The translations under genes were made by a program, and so were the position numbers. Positions 47,888-58,595 of a DNA stretch of 64,000 nt are shown piece after piece. The stretch comes from Campylobacter sp. RM10537 (lineage in GTDB: Bacteria > Campylobacterota > Campylobacteria > Campylobacterales > Campylobacteraceae). How positions within the stretch are numbered: the stretch's first letter is position 1; each line of letters begins with the position of its first letter. A model generated the notes under the pieces. The model ran no database searches, was not told where the DNA came from, and was given only the letters and a program-made list of their open reading frames with translations. The DNA lies in contig NZ_CP059597.1 in NCBI RefSeq assembly GCF_022369435.1, forward strand, positions 434,001 to 498,000. Reading direction: 5' to 3'.

Positions 47888-49087
47888 ATGCAAACTAAGT
47901 CTAATAATTTTGCATTAGTAGCTTTAACAGCTTTATTTTTTGTTATGGGATTTATTACGGTATTAAATGATATTTTAATACCCCATCTTAAAGTAATATT
48001 TGAACTTAACCATTTTGAATCAGCTTTAGTGCAATTTTGCTTTTTTGGAGCTTATTTTGTAACTGGTGGAGTTTTTGGTAAGCTTTTAGAGAAGATTGGT
48101 TATCCAGTAGGGATCGTTTTAGGTTTTATATTAACAGCCATTGGTTGTGTTTTGTTTTATCCAGCAGCTTCTATGGCTTCATATTCTATATTTTTAGGAG
48201 CTTTTTTTATATTGGCAAGTGGAGTTGTTTTATTACAAACAGCTGGGAATCCATTTGTAACTTTGCTTGCTCCAGGAAAGGAAGCTACAGCTTTAACATT
48301 AGTTCAGGCTTTTAATTCTTTAGGGACGACCTTGGGGCCAATTTTTGGTGCTGCTTTTATACTTTCAGATACTGTAAAATATGCAAGTAAGTTAGAAGAA
48401 GCTCAATCTGTTCAGATTCCTTATTTGGCAATTGCTGGAATTTTAATTCTTTTAGCTATTGTGATATATCTTTTAAAACTTCCAGATATAAGGAAAAGAA
48501 CTGAAGTGGTTAATGAGGAAAATTATGATAAAAAAGAGAGTCTTTTTGAATATCCTCATTTTGTTCTAGGGGCAGCAGCTATATTTTTTTATGTTGGAGC
48601 TGAAGTATCTATAGGTTCTTTTTTAATTTTAACTATGGAAAAATTTGCAAACATTAAAGAAATAACAGCAGCAAAGTATATAGTTTATTATTGGGGTGGA
48701 GCTATGATAGGAAGATTTATAGGAAGCTTTATCATGACTAAAATCGCTCCAAATAAATGTTTAGCATTTAATTCTATTATTAATATTTGTTTAATTATAA
48801 TAGCTATTTTAATTGGTGGAAAAATTGCCATGATAGCTTTGTTAATGATAGGACTTTTTAATTCTATTATGTTTCCAACTATTTTTTCTTTAGCGACAAA
48901 AAAACTAGGTAAATTCACAAGTAGAGCCTCTGGACTTATCAGCATGGCTATTGTTGGTGGAGCTTTAATGCCACCAGTGCAAGGTTTAGTTGCTGATTAT
49001 TTTAATTTGCTTATTTCCTATATAGTCCCATTATTGTGCTATTTTTATATTTTATTTTTTGCTTTTAGAGGATATAAAACCAAATAA
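47888..49087 (+). CDS. glcP: sugar/H+ symporter of the FHS family (glucose/galactose transporter)
   Basis: 399 residues, 12 predicted membrane spans, major facilitator superfamily. The segments FVMGFITVLNDILIPHLK at the first span and VLLQTAGNPFVTLLAPG around residue 118 match the FHS branch, which contains FucP and the glucose/galactose transporters GlcP and GluP. It imports unphosphorylated glucose; members of this branch can also carry galactose, which would feed GalK. It lies 11 bases after pgi with AAGGGAAAAAT and is followed by a strong terminator. Confidence 0.93.
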   Translation: MQTKSNNFALVALTALFFVMGFITVLNDILIPHLKVIFELNHFESALVQFCFFGAYFVTGGVFGKLLEKIGYPVGIVLGFILTAIGCVLFYPAASMASYSIFLGAFFILASGVVLLQTAGNPFVTLLAPGKEATALTLVQAFNSLGTTLGPIFGAAFILSDTVKYASKLEEAQSVQIPYLAIAGILILLAIVIYLLKLPDIRKRTEVVNEENYDKKESLFEYPHFVLGAAAIFFYVGAEVSIGSFLILTMEKFANIKEITAAKYIVYYWGGAMIGRFIGSFIMTKIAPNKCLAFNSIINICLIIIAILIGGKIAMIALLMIGLFNSIMFPTIFSLATKKLGKFTSRASGLISMAIVGGALMPPVQGLVADYFNLLISYIVPLLCYFYILFFAFRGYKTK

Positions 49088-49090
49088 TTA

Positions 49091-49121
49091 AAACAAAAAG
49101 TGAGATTTTCACTTTTTGTTT
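49091..49121 (+). terminator. terminator of the zwf-glcP arm
   Basis: AAACAAAAAGTGA and TCACTTTTTGTTT, perfect 13-bp stem with loop GATTT, three bases after the glcP stop codon. It separates sugar-gene transcription from the 23S gene. Confidence 0.88.
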
Positions 49122-49579
49122 CATCTTATTTTAAGCTTATTGTATATATAATTCCAGTTTTTACTTTAGAAACATTTTTTATTTTATAAAAAAAATACTA
49201 AAGTTATGTTCTTTTACTTACCAATGTTAAAAGTCACAAGCAAGTTTTAAAAACAATTTTACTGAACTTGTTAAAGAATAAAACTTCACTGTCTTTTTCT
49301 TTAAAAAACTAAAAAGAATTTAAAATTAATGTTTTTAGTGCTTTATTAATTATTTTTTATCATAAAATAAATATTTAAATAAAAAATTAAAAAATATATT
49401 TAATTTTCTTTCTTTATTTCTTTTTTTAAAGAATAAGTTTTAAACTTCACAGCTTATATTGTTGCTTAATATAAGTGTTTAAATGCTTTCCGTCTTAAGA
49501 CAGATATTAAAGAAGTCTTATTATAAAAACTTTAACAAGGAAGTGATGCGTTTTAGAATCAACTAAAAAAAGGTAAAAA
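49122..49579 (+). other. spacer before 23S rRNA
   Basis: 458 bases without a gene, AT-rich. It contains a near-repeat of AAAGAATAA...ACTTCAC (about 49273-49291 and 49428-49451), a TAATAT word at 49474 as a weak -10 candidate, the palindrome GTCTTAAGAC (49493-49502), and the left arm of the 23S processing stem (49525-49549). It probably is the normal tRNA-Ile to 23S spacer now displaced by the island. No confident promoter seen. Confidence 0.5.
49525..49549 (+). other. left arm of the 23S rRNA processing stem
   Basis: 25 bases pairing with 52496-52520 with one G.U; the inner 16 bp (AACAAGGAAGTGATGC) are perfect. Confidence 0.85.
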
Positions 49580-52487
<2,908 letters not shown>

Positions 52488-52495
52488 TTTAATAA

Positions 52496-52520
52496 GCATC
52501 ACTTCCTTGTTAAGGTTTTT
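52496..52520 (+). other. right arm of the 23S rRNA processing stem
   Basis: Pairs with 49525-49549; it lies in the 23S-5S spacer. Confidence 0.85.
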
Positions 52521-52603
52521 ACCTTAAAAAGAAAGAGTAAAGTTTTTAACTTGCTTTTAACATTGTTTTTTAAGTATTTTTAATAAGAATATTTAAATAA
52601 CAA

Positions 52604-52722
52604 TGTCCGTGATTATACAGATGTGGAAACGCCTTGCTCCATCCCGAACCAAGAAGCTAAGCACATCGTGGGTGATGATACTACGCCTTACTGGCAGGGG
52701 GAAAGTAGCTCATTGCGGGCTT
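52604..52722 (+). rRNA. rrf: 5S ribosomal RNA
   Basis: About 119 nt starting TGTCCGTGATTATACAGATG, with CCATCCCGAACCAAGAAGCTAAG-type core and end GCGGGCTTGT. An 8-bp stem (ACATTGTT / AACAATGT) brackets its 5' side. No clear hairpin terminator follows. Confidence 0.93.
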
Positions 52723-53209
52723 GTTAATTTATTCTACTTCTTAATTATAATCTTTATTTAATCTTTTATTCTTTTTAATATAATAAGTTTAGTTAATGTT
52801 AGTTTGCTTAGTTATTTATATAGATTTATTTTACTTTTTAAGTTATTAATTGGTTTAAGGTTTTATTTGTGTCTTAATTTAGATTATAGTTTTTAACTAA
52901 TGTTTGATTGGTTTAGATTAATCTTTATTTTTCATATCTTTGATTTGGTTATTTAATAAAAGAATTTAGTTTAAGGTTTGTATTTGCTTGTCTTGTTTAG
53001 TTATATAGCTTTAGCTAATATTTGATTGGTTTTTGTTTTTCTTGGTTGTTATGGTTAAGTTAGTCTTGTATAGTTAAGCTTTTTAGGGTTAGTCTTATTA
53101 AAATGAGTTTTATGGATCTTGTTAAATTAGTCTTTTATTTTTTTATTTGAATGCTTTGTATGTTTTAGCTTTTGTTGTTTTAGTTTGTGAATTGATTGTA
53201 TATAGGAGT

Positions 53210-53244
53210 TTTTAGTTTAGAGTTTGAGTTTATTCAATGATTTA
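53210..53244 (+). repeat. 35-bp direct repeat, copy 1
   Basis: Identical over 35 bases (starts TTTTAGTTTAGAGTTTGAG) to 53400-53434, 190 bp further on. The pair flanks the gene fragment at 53286-53356. Confidence 0.9.
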
Positions 53245-53285
53245 ATAAGATAGGTGTTTGTAAAAAATAGTTTTTAAAATTTAAC

Positions 53286-53356
53286 CTAAACCCTAGTTTG
53301 TCCTATGAGATTATTAAGTCTATCCATTATATTATTTACAAAAGAATCTATACTTT
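53286..53356 (-). pseudogene. 71-nt fragment of the 3' end of the sigma-54-controlled gene family
   Basis: The - strand reads SIDSFVNNIMDRLNNLIG-QTRV and a TAG stop. It matches bases 9833-9903, the tail of the pseudogene at 8659, at 67 of 71 positions by my alignment; three of the four differences are synonymous and one is N to D. No further similarity upstream could be found by eye. It is a remnant of a second family member. Confidence 0.85.
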
Positions 53357-53399
53357 ATTTTTCATATCTTTTATTTAGGCTTTAATTTATTTAAAAGGA

Positions 53400-53434
53400 T
53401 TTTAGTTTAGAGTTTGAGTTTATTCAATGATTTA
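53400..53434 (+). repeat. 35-bp direct repeat, copy 2
   Basis: Exact copy of 53210-53244. No target-site or transposase sequence accompanies it. Confidence 0.9.
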
Positions 53435-53925
53435 TGAGAAATGTTTTAGTGTTTTTTGGAATTTATTCTATAGTTTGTTTAAAAGTTAGTTGATTAATAG
53501 TAGTTGCTCTTAAGATTGATTGTCTAGTTAAGGTTATACTTTTTAAATAATAAAAGTTTTTGGTTTATAATATAGGTTTTTATTGTTATAGGTTAAAGTT
53601 GATTTTATGTTTTTAATTAATAGTTCTTTTTAAAGTTTTATTCTTAAAAATATTATTATATTGAGTTGTAACTATGGTTTTTAAAGTTTTATAATTAGAA
53701 AAATATTTATCTTTTTAGTTTTTATTCGTATGGGTTTTTGCTTTGATTTGGTTAGTTTTAGAATTTGTATTTATAAAGATTTATTATTATAGTTTAGTTA
53801 AGCGGAGAGGTTGATTAAATTTTTCATTGTATTGTTTTTGAAATATATACTATTTTAAATAATTAAAAAATTCGTATTTGGAATAAAACTCTATTTTTTA
53901 TTAGTCAAAAAAACTTAACGAACTT

Positions 53926-54123
53926 CTAAACCTTAATATTCACACTCCTATGTTTAGTTTTAGAACTTAATTTATTAAGATGATTGGTATTAGAGTTGGA
54001 ATTGCTATTATTAGTGTTAGGATTATTGTTATTGCTATTAGAATTGTTATTTGTATTGCCATTATCTATTTTTATATTAAAAAGAATTTCTAATTCTTTT
54101 GCTAAATCAAATTTATTTTTCAA
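53926..54123 (-). pseudogene. Asn/Ser-rich small ORF, probably a gene remnant
   Basis: 65 residues from a TTG. The frame extends 20 codons upstream (NQLKSKNKETYKDDNIRNKL) to a stop, without an ATG or ribosome site. A basic, helical part (FLKNKFDLAKELEILFNIKID) is followed by about 30 residues of Asn/Ser/Thr built from AAT-AAC type repeats, then a basic tail. The lack of a start suggests the C-terminal end of a longer lost protein. Simple repeats of this kind also arise by slippage. I do not recognise the family. Confidence 0.45.
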
Positions 54124-54521
54124 GAAGTTTTTTATGAGTTTATTTCTTATATTGTCATCTTTGTATGTTTCTTTGTTTTTGCTTTTTAATTGGTTTTAAG
54201 GGTTTGATTTATTTTCGTTTGTTGTGTTACTTTTTATATAATCTCATATTTATAAACGTTAAATTGATCCATTCTGTTCATTAGAAGATTTTATACGAAT
54301 GGAATAAGTTAAATAATTAGAATTTATAAAGGATATAAAATCTTTTTATTAATATTTTATTAAAATCCACTTTTACTAGTTTGTTCTTCGATTTATAAAG
54401 AAAGCACAATTAAGATATTTCATTTTAGATATTTTTTGATGTTTCCCTGAAGCCAAAATCTACTAATTTTATATTAATAAATTTGCAGCATTTCTTATTA
54501 AAAGTCCTATTTAATGAAGAA
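54124..54521. other. intergenic, no gene seen
   Basis: About 400 bases of AT-rich sequence between the Asn-rich remnant and the PepSY-like gene. I see no open frame with a ribosome site, no RNA gene and no clear repeat in it. Confidence 0.5.
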
Positions 54522-54549
54522 AAATGAAGTGTTTAAAAACATTTCATTT
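54522..54549 (-). terminator. terminator of the PepSY-like gene
   Basis: AAATGAAGTGTTT and AAACATTTCATTT, 13 pairs with one G.U, overlapping the stop codon; followed on the - strand by a T-rich run. Confidence 0.6.
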
Positions 54550-54964
54550 AGTAGTCTGAACCTTTGTGTAAAATTGTGCCATTAAAATCGATATAAATTT
54601 TTATTCCATTACTAAGTTTTATTTTGTAATAATTGATTTTCCTCTCAATTTCCCTAGCTTTAATATTTGGAAATTTATTTTTTATAATATCAATAATATT
54701 AGAAGGAAGAAAATTAAAATCAAAAGGATCTAATTTGCTTTCTATTTCTTTCCAAGTTCCATCAGATTCAAACTCAAGTTCTAAGCCATTGCTAAGATAA
54801 ACTTCATAAGAATTTCTATCTTTTTGGACTATACCTATGGAAGCATTAAAATTTTTTTTAATAAAAGTCTTGATATTGTCAGGCAGATTATCTGGAGATA
54901 TAATAATATCAGCGTTTAAGCGAGTAAAAGAAATACAAATAAAGATTAAAAAAAATAATTTCAA
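54548..54964 (-). CDS. exported PepSY-like protein
   Basis: 138 residues. An N-terminal signal peptide (residues 1-18, ending LNA) precedes two tandem repeats of about 55 residues. Each begins with a helix (DNLPDNIKTFIKKNF; SNIIDIIKNKFPN) and ends in a strand pair (YEVYLSNGLELEFESDGTWKEI; YKIKLSNGIKIYIDFNGTI). This double repeat is the PepSY-like (DUF2874) fold, thought to bind or inhibit periplasmic partners. It is the first intact gene after the rRNA locus. Specific role unknown. Confidence 0.82.
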   Translation of the reverse strand: MKLFFLIFICISFTRLNADIIISPDNLPDNIKTFIKKNFNASIGIVQKDRNSYEVYLSNGLELEFESDGTWKEIESKLDPFDFNFLPSNIIDIIKNKFPNIKAREIERKINYYKIKLSNGIKIYIDFNGTILHKGSDY

Positions 54965-55066
54965 GTTAATTTCCTAAAATGTAATTCTTATTATTCTAAT
55001 TAATTTTATGTGAATTTTATGTGAATTTAAAGAAAATATTACAATTTTTAAACAAAGGTTTTAAAT

Positions 55067-55585
55067 TTGATCACTTTATTTTTAATTTTTTTAAATATTA
55101 TAATATATTTTATCACACCTTATAGTATTTATGGTTTATTTGGACTAAATATTTTATTTTTTAAGGGTAATTATTGGCAAATTTTAAGCTCCATGTTTTT
55201 ACACGCAGGATTAACTCATCTTATTCTTAATATGATTGTACTTTTTCAATTTGGTAGTATATTGGAAAAATATTTAGGAAAGGTATATTTTTTATTGATT
55301 TATTTTGTTGGTGGCATACTTTGTTCACTTTTAAGTGCTGTATATATTTATTTTTTTGATTCTAGTGTTAATCTTATAGGTGCTAGCGGGGCAATTTGTG
55401 TTTTAATGGGCTATTTTGCTTTTTTAGATAGAAAGAGCACTTTAGGAATTATTATTGCAATTTTACTTATGAGTTTTATTCCCTTAATGATGGGAGTAAA
55501 TATAGCTTGGTATGGGCATATATTTGGTTTTATTTGTGGTTTTATTTTAGCAAAAATAATGAGTATGAAAAAAAGATGCCTTTAA
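55067..55585 (+). CDS. rhomboid family intramembrane serine protease
   Basis: 172 residues with six predicted membrane helices. The catalytic Ser lies in LIGASGAICVLMG (helix 4) and the partner His in AWYGHIFGFICG (helix 6); SSMFLHAGLTHLILNM gives the helix 2 HxxxxHxxxN motif. All catalytic residues are intact. The start is TTG at 55067 with AAAGG upstream; no ATG fits. Its 3' end converges on rpoD with a shared hairpin. In C. jejuni I remember a phosphoglycerate-mutase-like gene between them; it is absent here. Confidence 0.92.
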   Translation: MITLFLIFLNIIIYFITPYSIYGLFGLNILFFKGNYWQILSSMFLHAGLTHLILNMIVLFQFGSILEKYLGKVYFLLIYFVGGILCSLLSAVYIYFFDSSVNLIGASGAICVLMGYFAFLDRKSTLGIIIAILLMSFIPLMMGVNIAWYGHIFGFICGFILAKIMSMKKRCL

Positions 55586-55586
55586 A

Positions 55587-55618
55587 TTGGAAGTAAAGTT
55601 TGAAAATTTTACTTCCAA
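55587..55618. terminator. bidirectional terminator between the rhomboid gene and rpoD
   Basis: TTGGAAGTAAA and TTTACTTCCAA, perfect 11-bp stem overlapping the last codons of rpoD. Confidence 0.75.
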
Positions 55619-57474
55619 CCCTCTATATAGTTTTTTAATTTTCTACCTACTTTAGGATGTTTTAATTTTTTTATAGCCGAGCTTTCTATTTGGCGTACTC
55701 TTTCTCGTGTAACATTAAGTTCTTTTCCTATTTCTTCTAAGGTTCTGTCGCTTTCATCTTCCATTAAACCAAAGCGCATTCTAATAACGGTTTTTTCTCT
55801 TTCATTGAGTTGATCCAAAACTTCATCTATTTGTTCTTTTAAATCATCTTTGAGTATATGATCTATAGGGGAAAGAGAATTTCTATCTTCTACAAAGTCT
55901 CCAAATTTACCATCATCATCACTACCAATTGGTGCTTCTAAAGAAATAGGTTCTTTGGTGATTTTTATAACTTGCTTTACTTTATCGACATTTAAACCAA
56001 CTTCTTTAGCTATAACATTTACATCAGGTTCTTTACCATCTTTTTGCAAATGTTCTCGTATAATTTTGTTGATTTGATTGATTGTTTCTATCATATGAAT
56101 AGGAATTCTTATTGTTCTTGCTTGATCAGCAATTGCTCTTGAAATAGCCTGACGTATCCACCAAGTCGCATAAGTTGAAAATTTATATCCTCGTTTATAT
56201 TCAAATTTATCAACAGCTTTCATAAGACCTATATTGCCTTCTTGAATAAGATCTAAAAATGGTAATCCACGATTAGTATAACGTTTTGCTATACTTACAA
56301 CTAAACGTAAATTTGATTTTGCCATTCTAGTTTTTGCTTCATCTGAGATTTTTTTACCTCGTTTAATTTGTTCTACGATTTCTTTGAGACGTTCTTTTTC
56401 TAAATCAAAACTTTTTTTACTTGCTTCTTTTGTTTGAAAAAGTTTTTTAATTTCCATATAAGTACTTACCATAGTAGCTTCAAGAGCTCTTTCTGTAATT
56501 TCTTCTTTGGTAAGTTTTGTGATATCTTTAAGTATATCGGCGTGACGATTTTTTAATTCTTCTGAAAACATAGGTAAACGGTATTCAAGACGTTTGAGTT
56601 CTTTATCAAATTCTTCATCACTCTTGAGTGCTGTTTCTATTGATTTGACTATTTCGCTAATTAATTTAGAAGTTGGTCCTAAATCCATTAATTTTTCTTT
56701 CAAGATATTTTTCTTAAATGCAATTCCTAATTTATCTAAAAGTTCATCGCCGCTTTCTTTATCTTTGGAAACTTTTAACCAATCTTTTTTTGCCTTTTCA
56801 AGAGCTTTAAATTTTTCTATAACTTTTAAGGTTCTTTCGTCTTCTTTTTTATTGTTTTTTTTCGAGGTATCTTCTTCATTTTCTAATTCTTCTTCATTTT
56901 CTAATTCTTCTTCATCAATATCATCAAGTTTATCTCCGTTTTTTTCTTCATCATCAAAACTTTTAAAGAGTTCTTTAACTCTTCTTTCTCTATTAATTAA
57001 AGGTTCGCGATAATCCAAAATAAAATCTATAAGATAAGGCACAGAACAAAAGGCATCAATAATAATATCTTCACCAAGTTCAATTTTTTTTGAAATTTCA
57101 ACTTCTTCATCTTTGCTTAAAAGTGCAATTTGTCCCATCTCTCTTAAATACATACGCACGGGAGAATCAGATCTACTCCATTCAAGCAAATCATTTTCAT
57201 TAGCTAGATCAAATTCGTTTTCAAGGCTAGTATCTTGAAGTTTTTGTTTTTCTTCTTGTAGTCTTTTAGCATCTTCAATATTTTTCATTTGTGCAATTTC
57301 CGCAGCTGAAAATAATTGCACTTTGTGTTTTTTCATTAGAGCGGCGATTTTTTTAACAGTAGTGCTAGTAGGTTGTTTATCTAGATATTTGACTAACTTT
57401 TCATAAGTGATATAGTCTTCTTCATTTTCTTTAAATAATTCTTCAAGTTCTAAATTTTGAGTTTTAGCATTCAT
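55609..57474 (-). CDS. rpoD: RNA polymerase primary sigma factor (sigma-70)
   Basis: 621 residues. Region 1.1 is at the N-terminus ([20 protein letters not shown]). Region 1.2 is seen as [22 protein letters not shown]. An acidic, Glu/Asp/Lys-rich non-conserved insert lies near 180-215 ([19 protein letters not shown] with a short tandem repeat). Region 2 reads [22 protein letters not shown] and [14 protein letters not shown]. Region 4 ends with the helix-turn-helix [20 protein letters not shown]. It transcribes housekeeping promoters with strong -10 boxes. Confidence 0.98.
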   Translation of the reverse strand: MNAKTQNLELEELFKENEEDYITYEKLVKYLDKQPTSTTVKKIAALMKKHKVQLFSAAEIAQMKNIEDAKRLQEEKQKLQDTSLENEFDLANENDLLEWSRSDSPVRMYLREMGQIALLSKDEEVEISKKIELGEDIIIDAFCSVPYLIDFILDYREPLINRERRVKELFKSFDDEEKNGDKLDDIDEEELENEEELENEEDTSKKNNKKEDERTLKVIEKFKALEKAKKDWLKVSKDKESGDELLDKLGIAFKKNILKEKLMDLGPTSKLISEIVKSIETALKSDEEFDKELKRLEYRLPMFSEELKNRHADILKDITKLTKEEITERALEATMVSTYMEIKKLFQTKEASKKSFDLEKERLKEIVEQIKRGKKISDEAKTRMAKSNLRLVVSIAKRYTNRGLPFLDLIQEGNIGLMKAVDKFEYKRGYKFSTYATWWIRQAISRAIADQARTIRIPIHMIETINQINKIIREHLQKDGKEPDVNVIAKEVGLNVDKVKQVIKITKEPISLEAPIGSDDDGKFGDFVEDRNSLSPIDHILKDDLKEQIDEVLDQLNEREKTVIRMRFGLMEDESDRTLEEIGKELNVTRERVRQIESSAIKKLKHPKVGRKLKNYIEGWK

Positions 57475-57498
57475 TTGAATTTTTCCTTAAAACTTTTG

Positions 57499-57504
57499 AT
57501 TATA
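57499..57504 (-). promoter_or_regulatory. -10 box of rpoD
   Basis: TATAAT on the - strand, 25 bases before the rpoD ATG, in GGTTATAATC. Sequence prediction only. Confidence 0.5.
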
Positions 57505-57549
57505 ACCTTTGATTTTACCACAATAATGCTTAACTTTTTTATAATTTTT

Positions 57550-58449
57550 TTATTGAATTTTGTAATTTTTTAGAAAAAATTCAAACTTCTCTAAAGCTCG
57601 ATTAAAATTATAATTTTTTCTTTTTAGGGTATAAAATTTACGCTCAAAATTGATATTTTTGATTTTTACTTCATATAAAATTTTACTTTCTAATTCTCTT
57701 TCTATAGTTTTTTTTGAAAAAACAGAAATTGCTCCTTTTTGTAAAACAATTTCCTTAATAGCGGTCATCCTATCGATTTCTAAAAATATTTTTAATTTTT
57801 TAGCAGTAGAGCCAATTTCATTTAAAAATTTATCTCTAAGACCAGACCCCATTTCTCTTAAGATCCATTTTTCATCCAATAATTCGTCAATAAAAAATTC
57901 CTTTTTGCTAAGTTTTTTATCACTACTTGCAACAATGAGTTCATCTTTTTTCCAAAACTGCATATCTAAATCTTCATATTCCAATAAAGTCGGATTCAAT
58001 TCTGTTTCAATTAAGGCAAATTCTATATGACCATTTTTTAATAAATTAAGACATTCTTTTGAATTCTCTGTTTGAAAATGTATTTTAATTTGCGGAAAAG
58101 CTGATTTAAATTCAAATAAAATAGTACCAAGAAAATGCTCGACAATGCTTTGAGTAGCTGCAATTTTTATATCTCCTAAAAGTATATTTTCATTATGCAA
58201 ATCTTTTAAGCTTTTATGGTATTCTTGAACTAATCTCATCCAAATTTTCCCTAAAAATAAAGCTTTAGGGGTAGGTAATAACTTTTTACCCAATCTTTCA
58301 AATAAAACCCCTCCTAAACTATGCTCAATATTTTTAATTATAATTGAAATGCTAGATTGTGTCACGCCAAAATTGCTAGCTGTATAAGTAGGACTTTTTG
58401 TATTTAAAAGATCTAAAAAAATTTCCATATCTTTAATTTTCATCGTCAT
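57550..58449 (-). CDS. LysR-family transcriptional regulator
   Basis: 299 residues. The N-terminal winged helix-turn-helix is DMEIFLDLLNTKSPTYTASNFGVTQSSISIIIKNIEHSLG, followed by the periplasmic-binding-like effector domain (from about residue 90, GDIKIAATQSIVEHFLG). It is divergent from the yeiH-type membrane protein gene 146 bases away, the usual arrangement of a LysR regulator and its target (as CysB-like YeiE and YeiH in enterics). That target is inferred from position; ligand unknown. Confidence 0.92.
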   Translation of the reverse strand: MTMKIKDMEIFLDLLNTKSPTYTASNFGVTQSSISIIIKNIEHSLGGVLFERLGKKLLPTPKALFLGKIWMRLVQEYHKSLKDLHNENILLGDIKIAATQSIVEHFLGTILFEFKSAFPQIKIHFQTENSKECLNLLKNGHIEFALIETELNPTLLEYEDLDMQFWKKDELIVASSDKKLSKKEFFIDELLDEKWILREMGSGLRDKFLNEIGSTAKKLKIFLEIDRMTAIKEIVLQKGAISVFSKKTIERELESKILYEVKIKNINFERKFYTLKRKNYNFNRALEKFEFFLKNYKIQ

Positions 58450-58595
58450 TGATTTAGCCTTTTACTAGTTTTCATTAAAATATTTTATCATAAAAATTGA
58501 AATAATATATTTTTATTATATTATAAAAATAATTATAATTTCAATAAAATATTAATTAAAGTAATATTTTATATTTTATTAGAAAGGAAATATTA

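Larger units (their letters stand above)
52726..53925. other. gene-free, G-over-C skewed region with degenerate repeats
   Basis: 1.2 kb downstream of 5S without a credible gene. The + strand is T-rich with many G and very few C (for example 14 G and 1 C in 53161-53220), unlike both flanks. Two units about 116 bp apart (near 52853-52920 and 52968-53035) share AGTTTAAGGTTT and TTTGATTGGTTT. A 35-bp exact direct repeat and a fragment of another gene lie inside. Most likely decayed coding sequence from the - strand. Confidence 0.6.

Noticed and set aside
37670-49121. Integrative element or prophage
   Set aside because: No integrase, transposase, relaxase or phage gene is present; only a weak tRNA-like repeat at the far end.
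53210-53434. CRISPR array from the 35-bp repeats
   Set aside because: Only two copies, 190 bp apart, no further units and no cas genes in the window.
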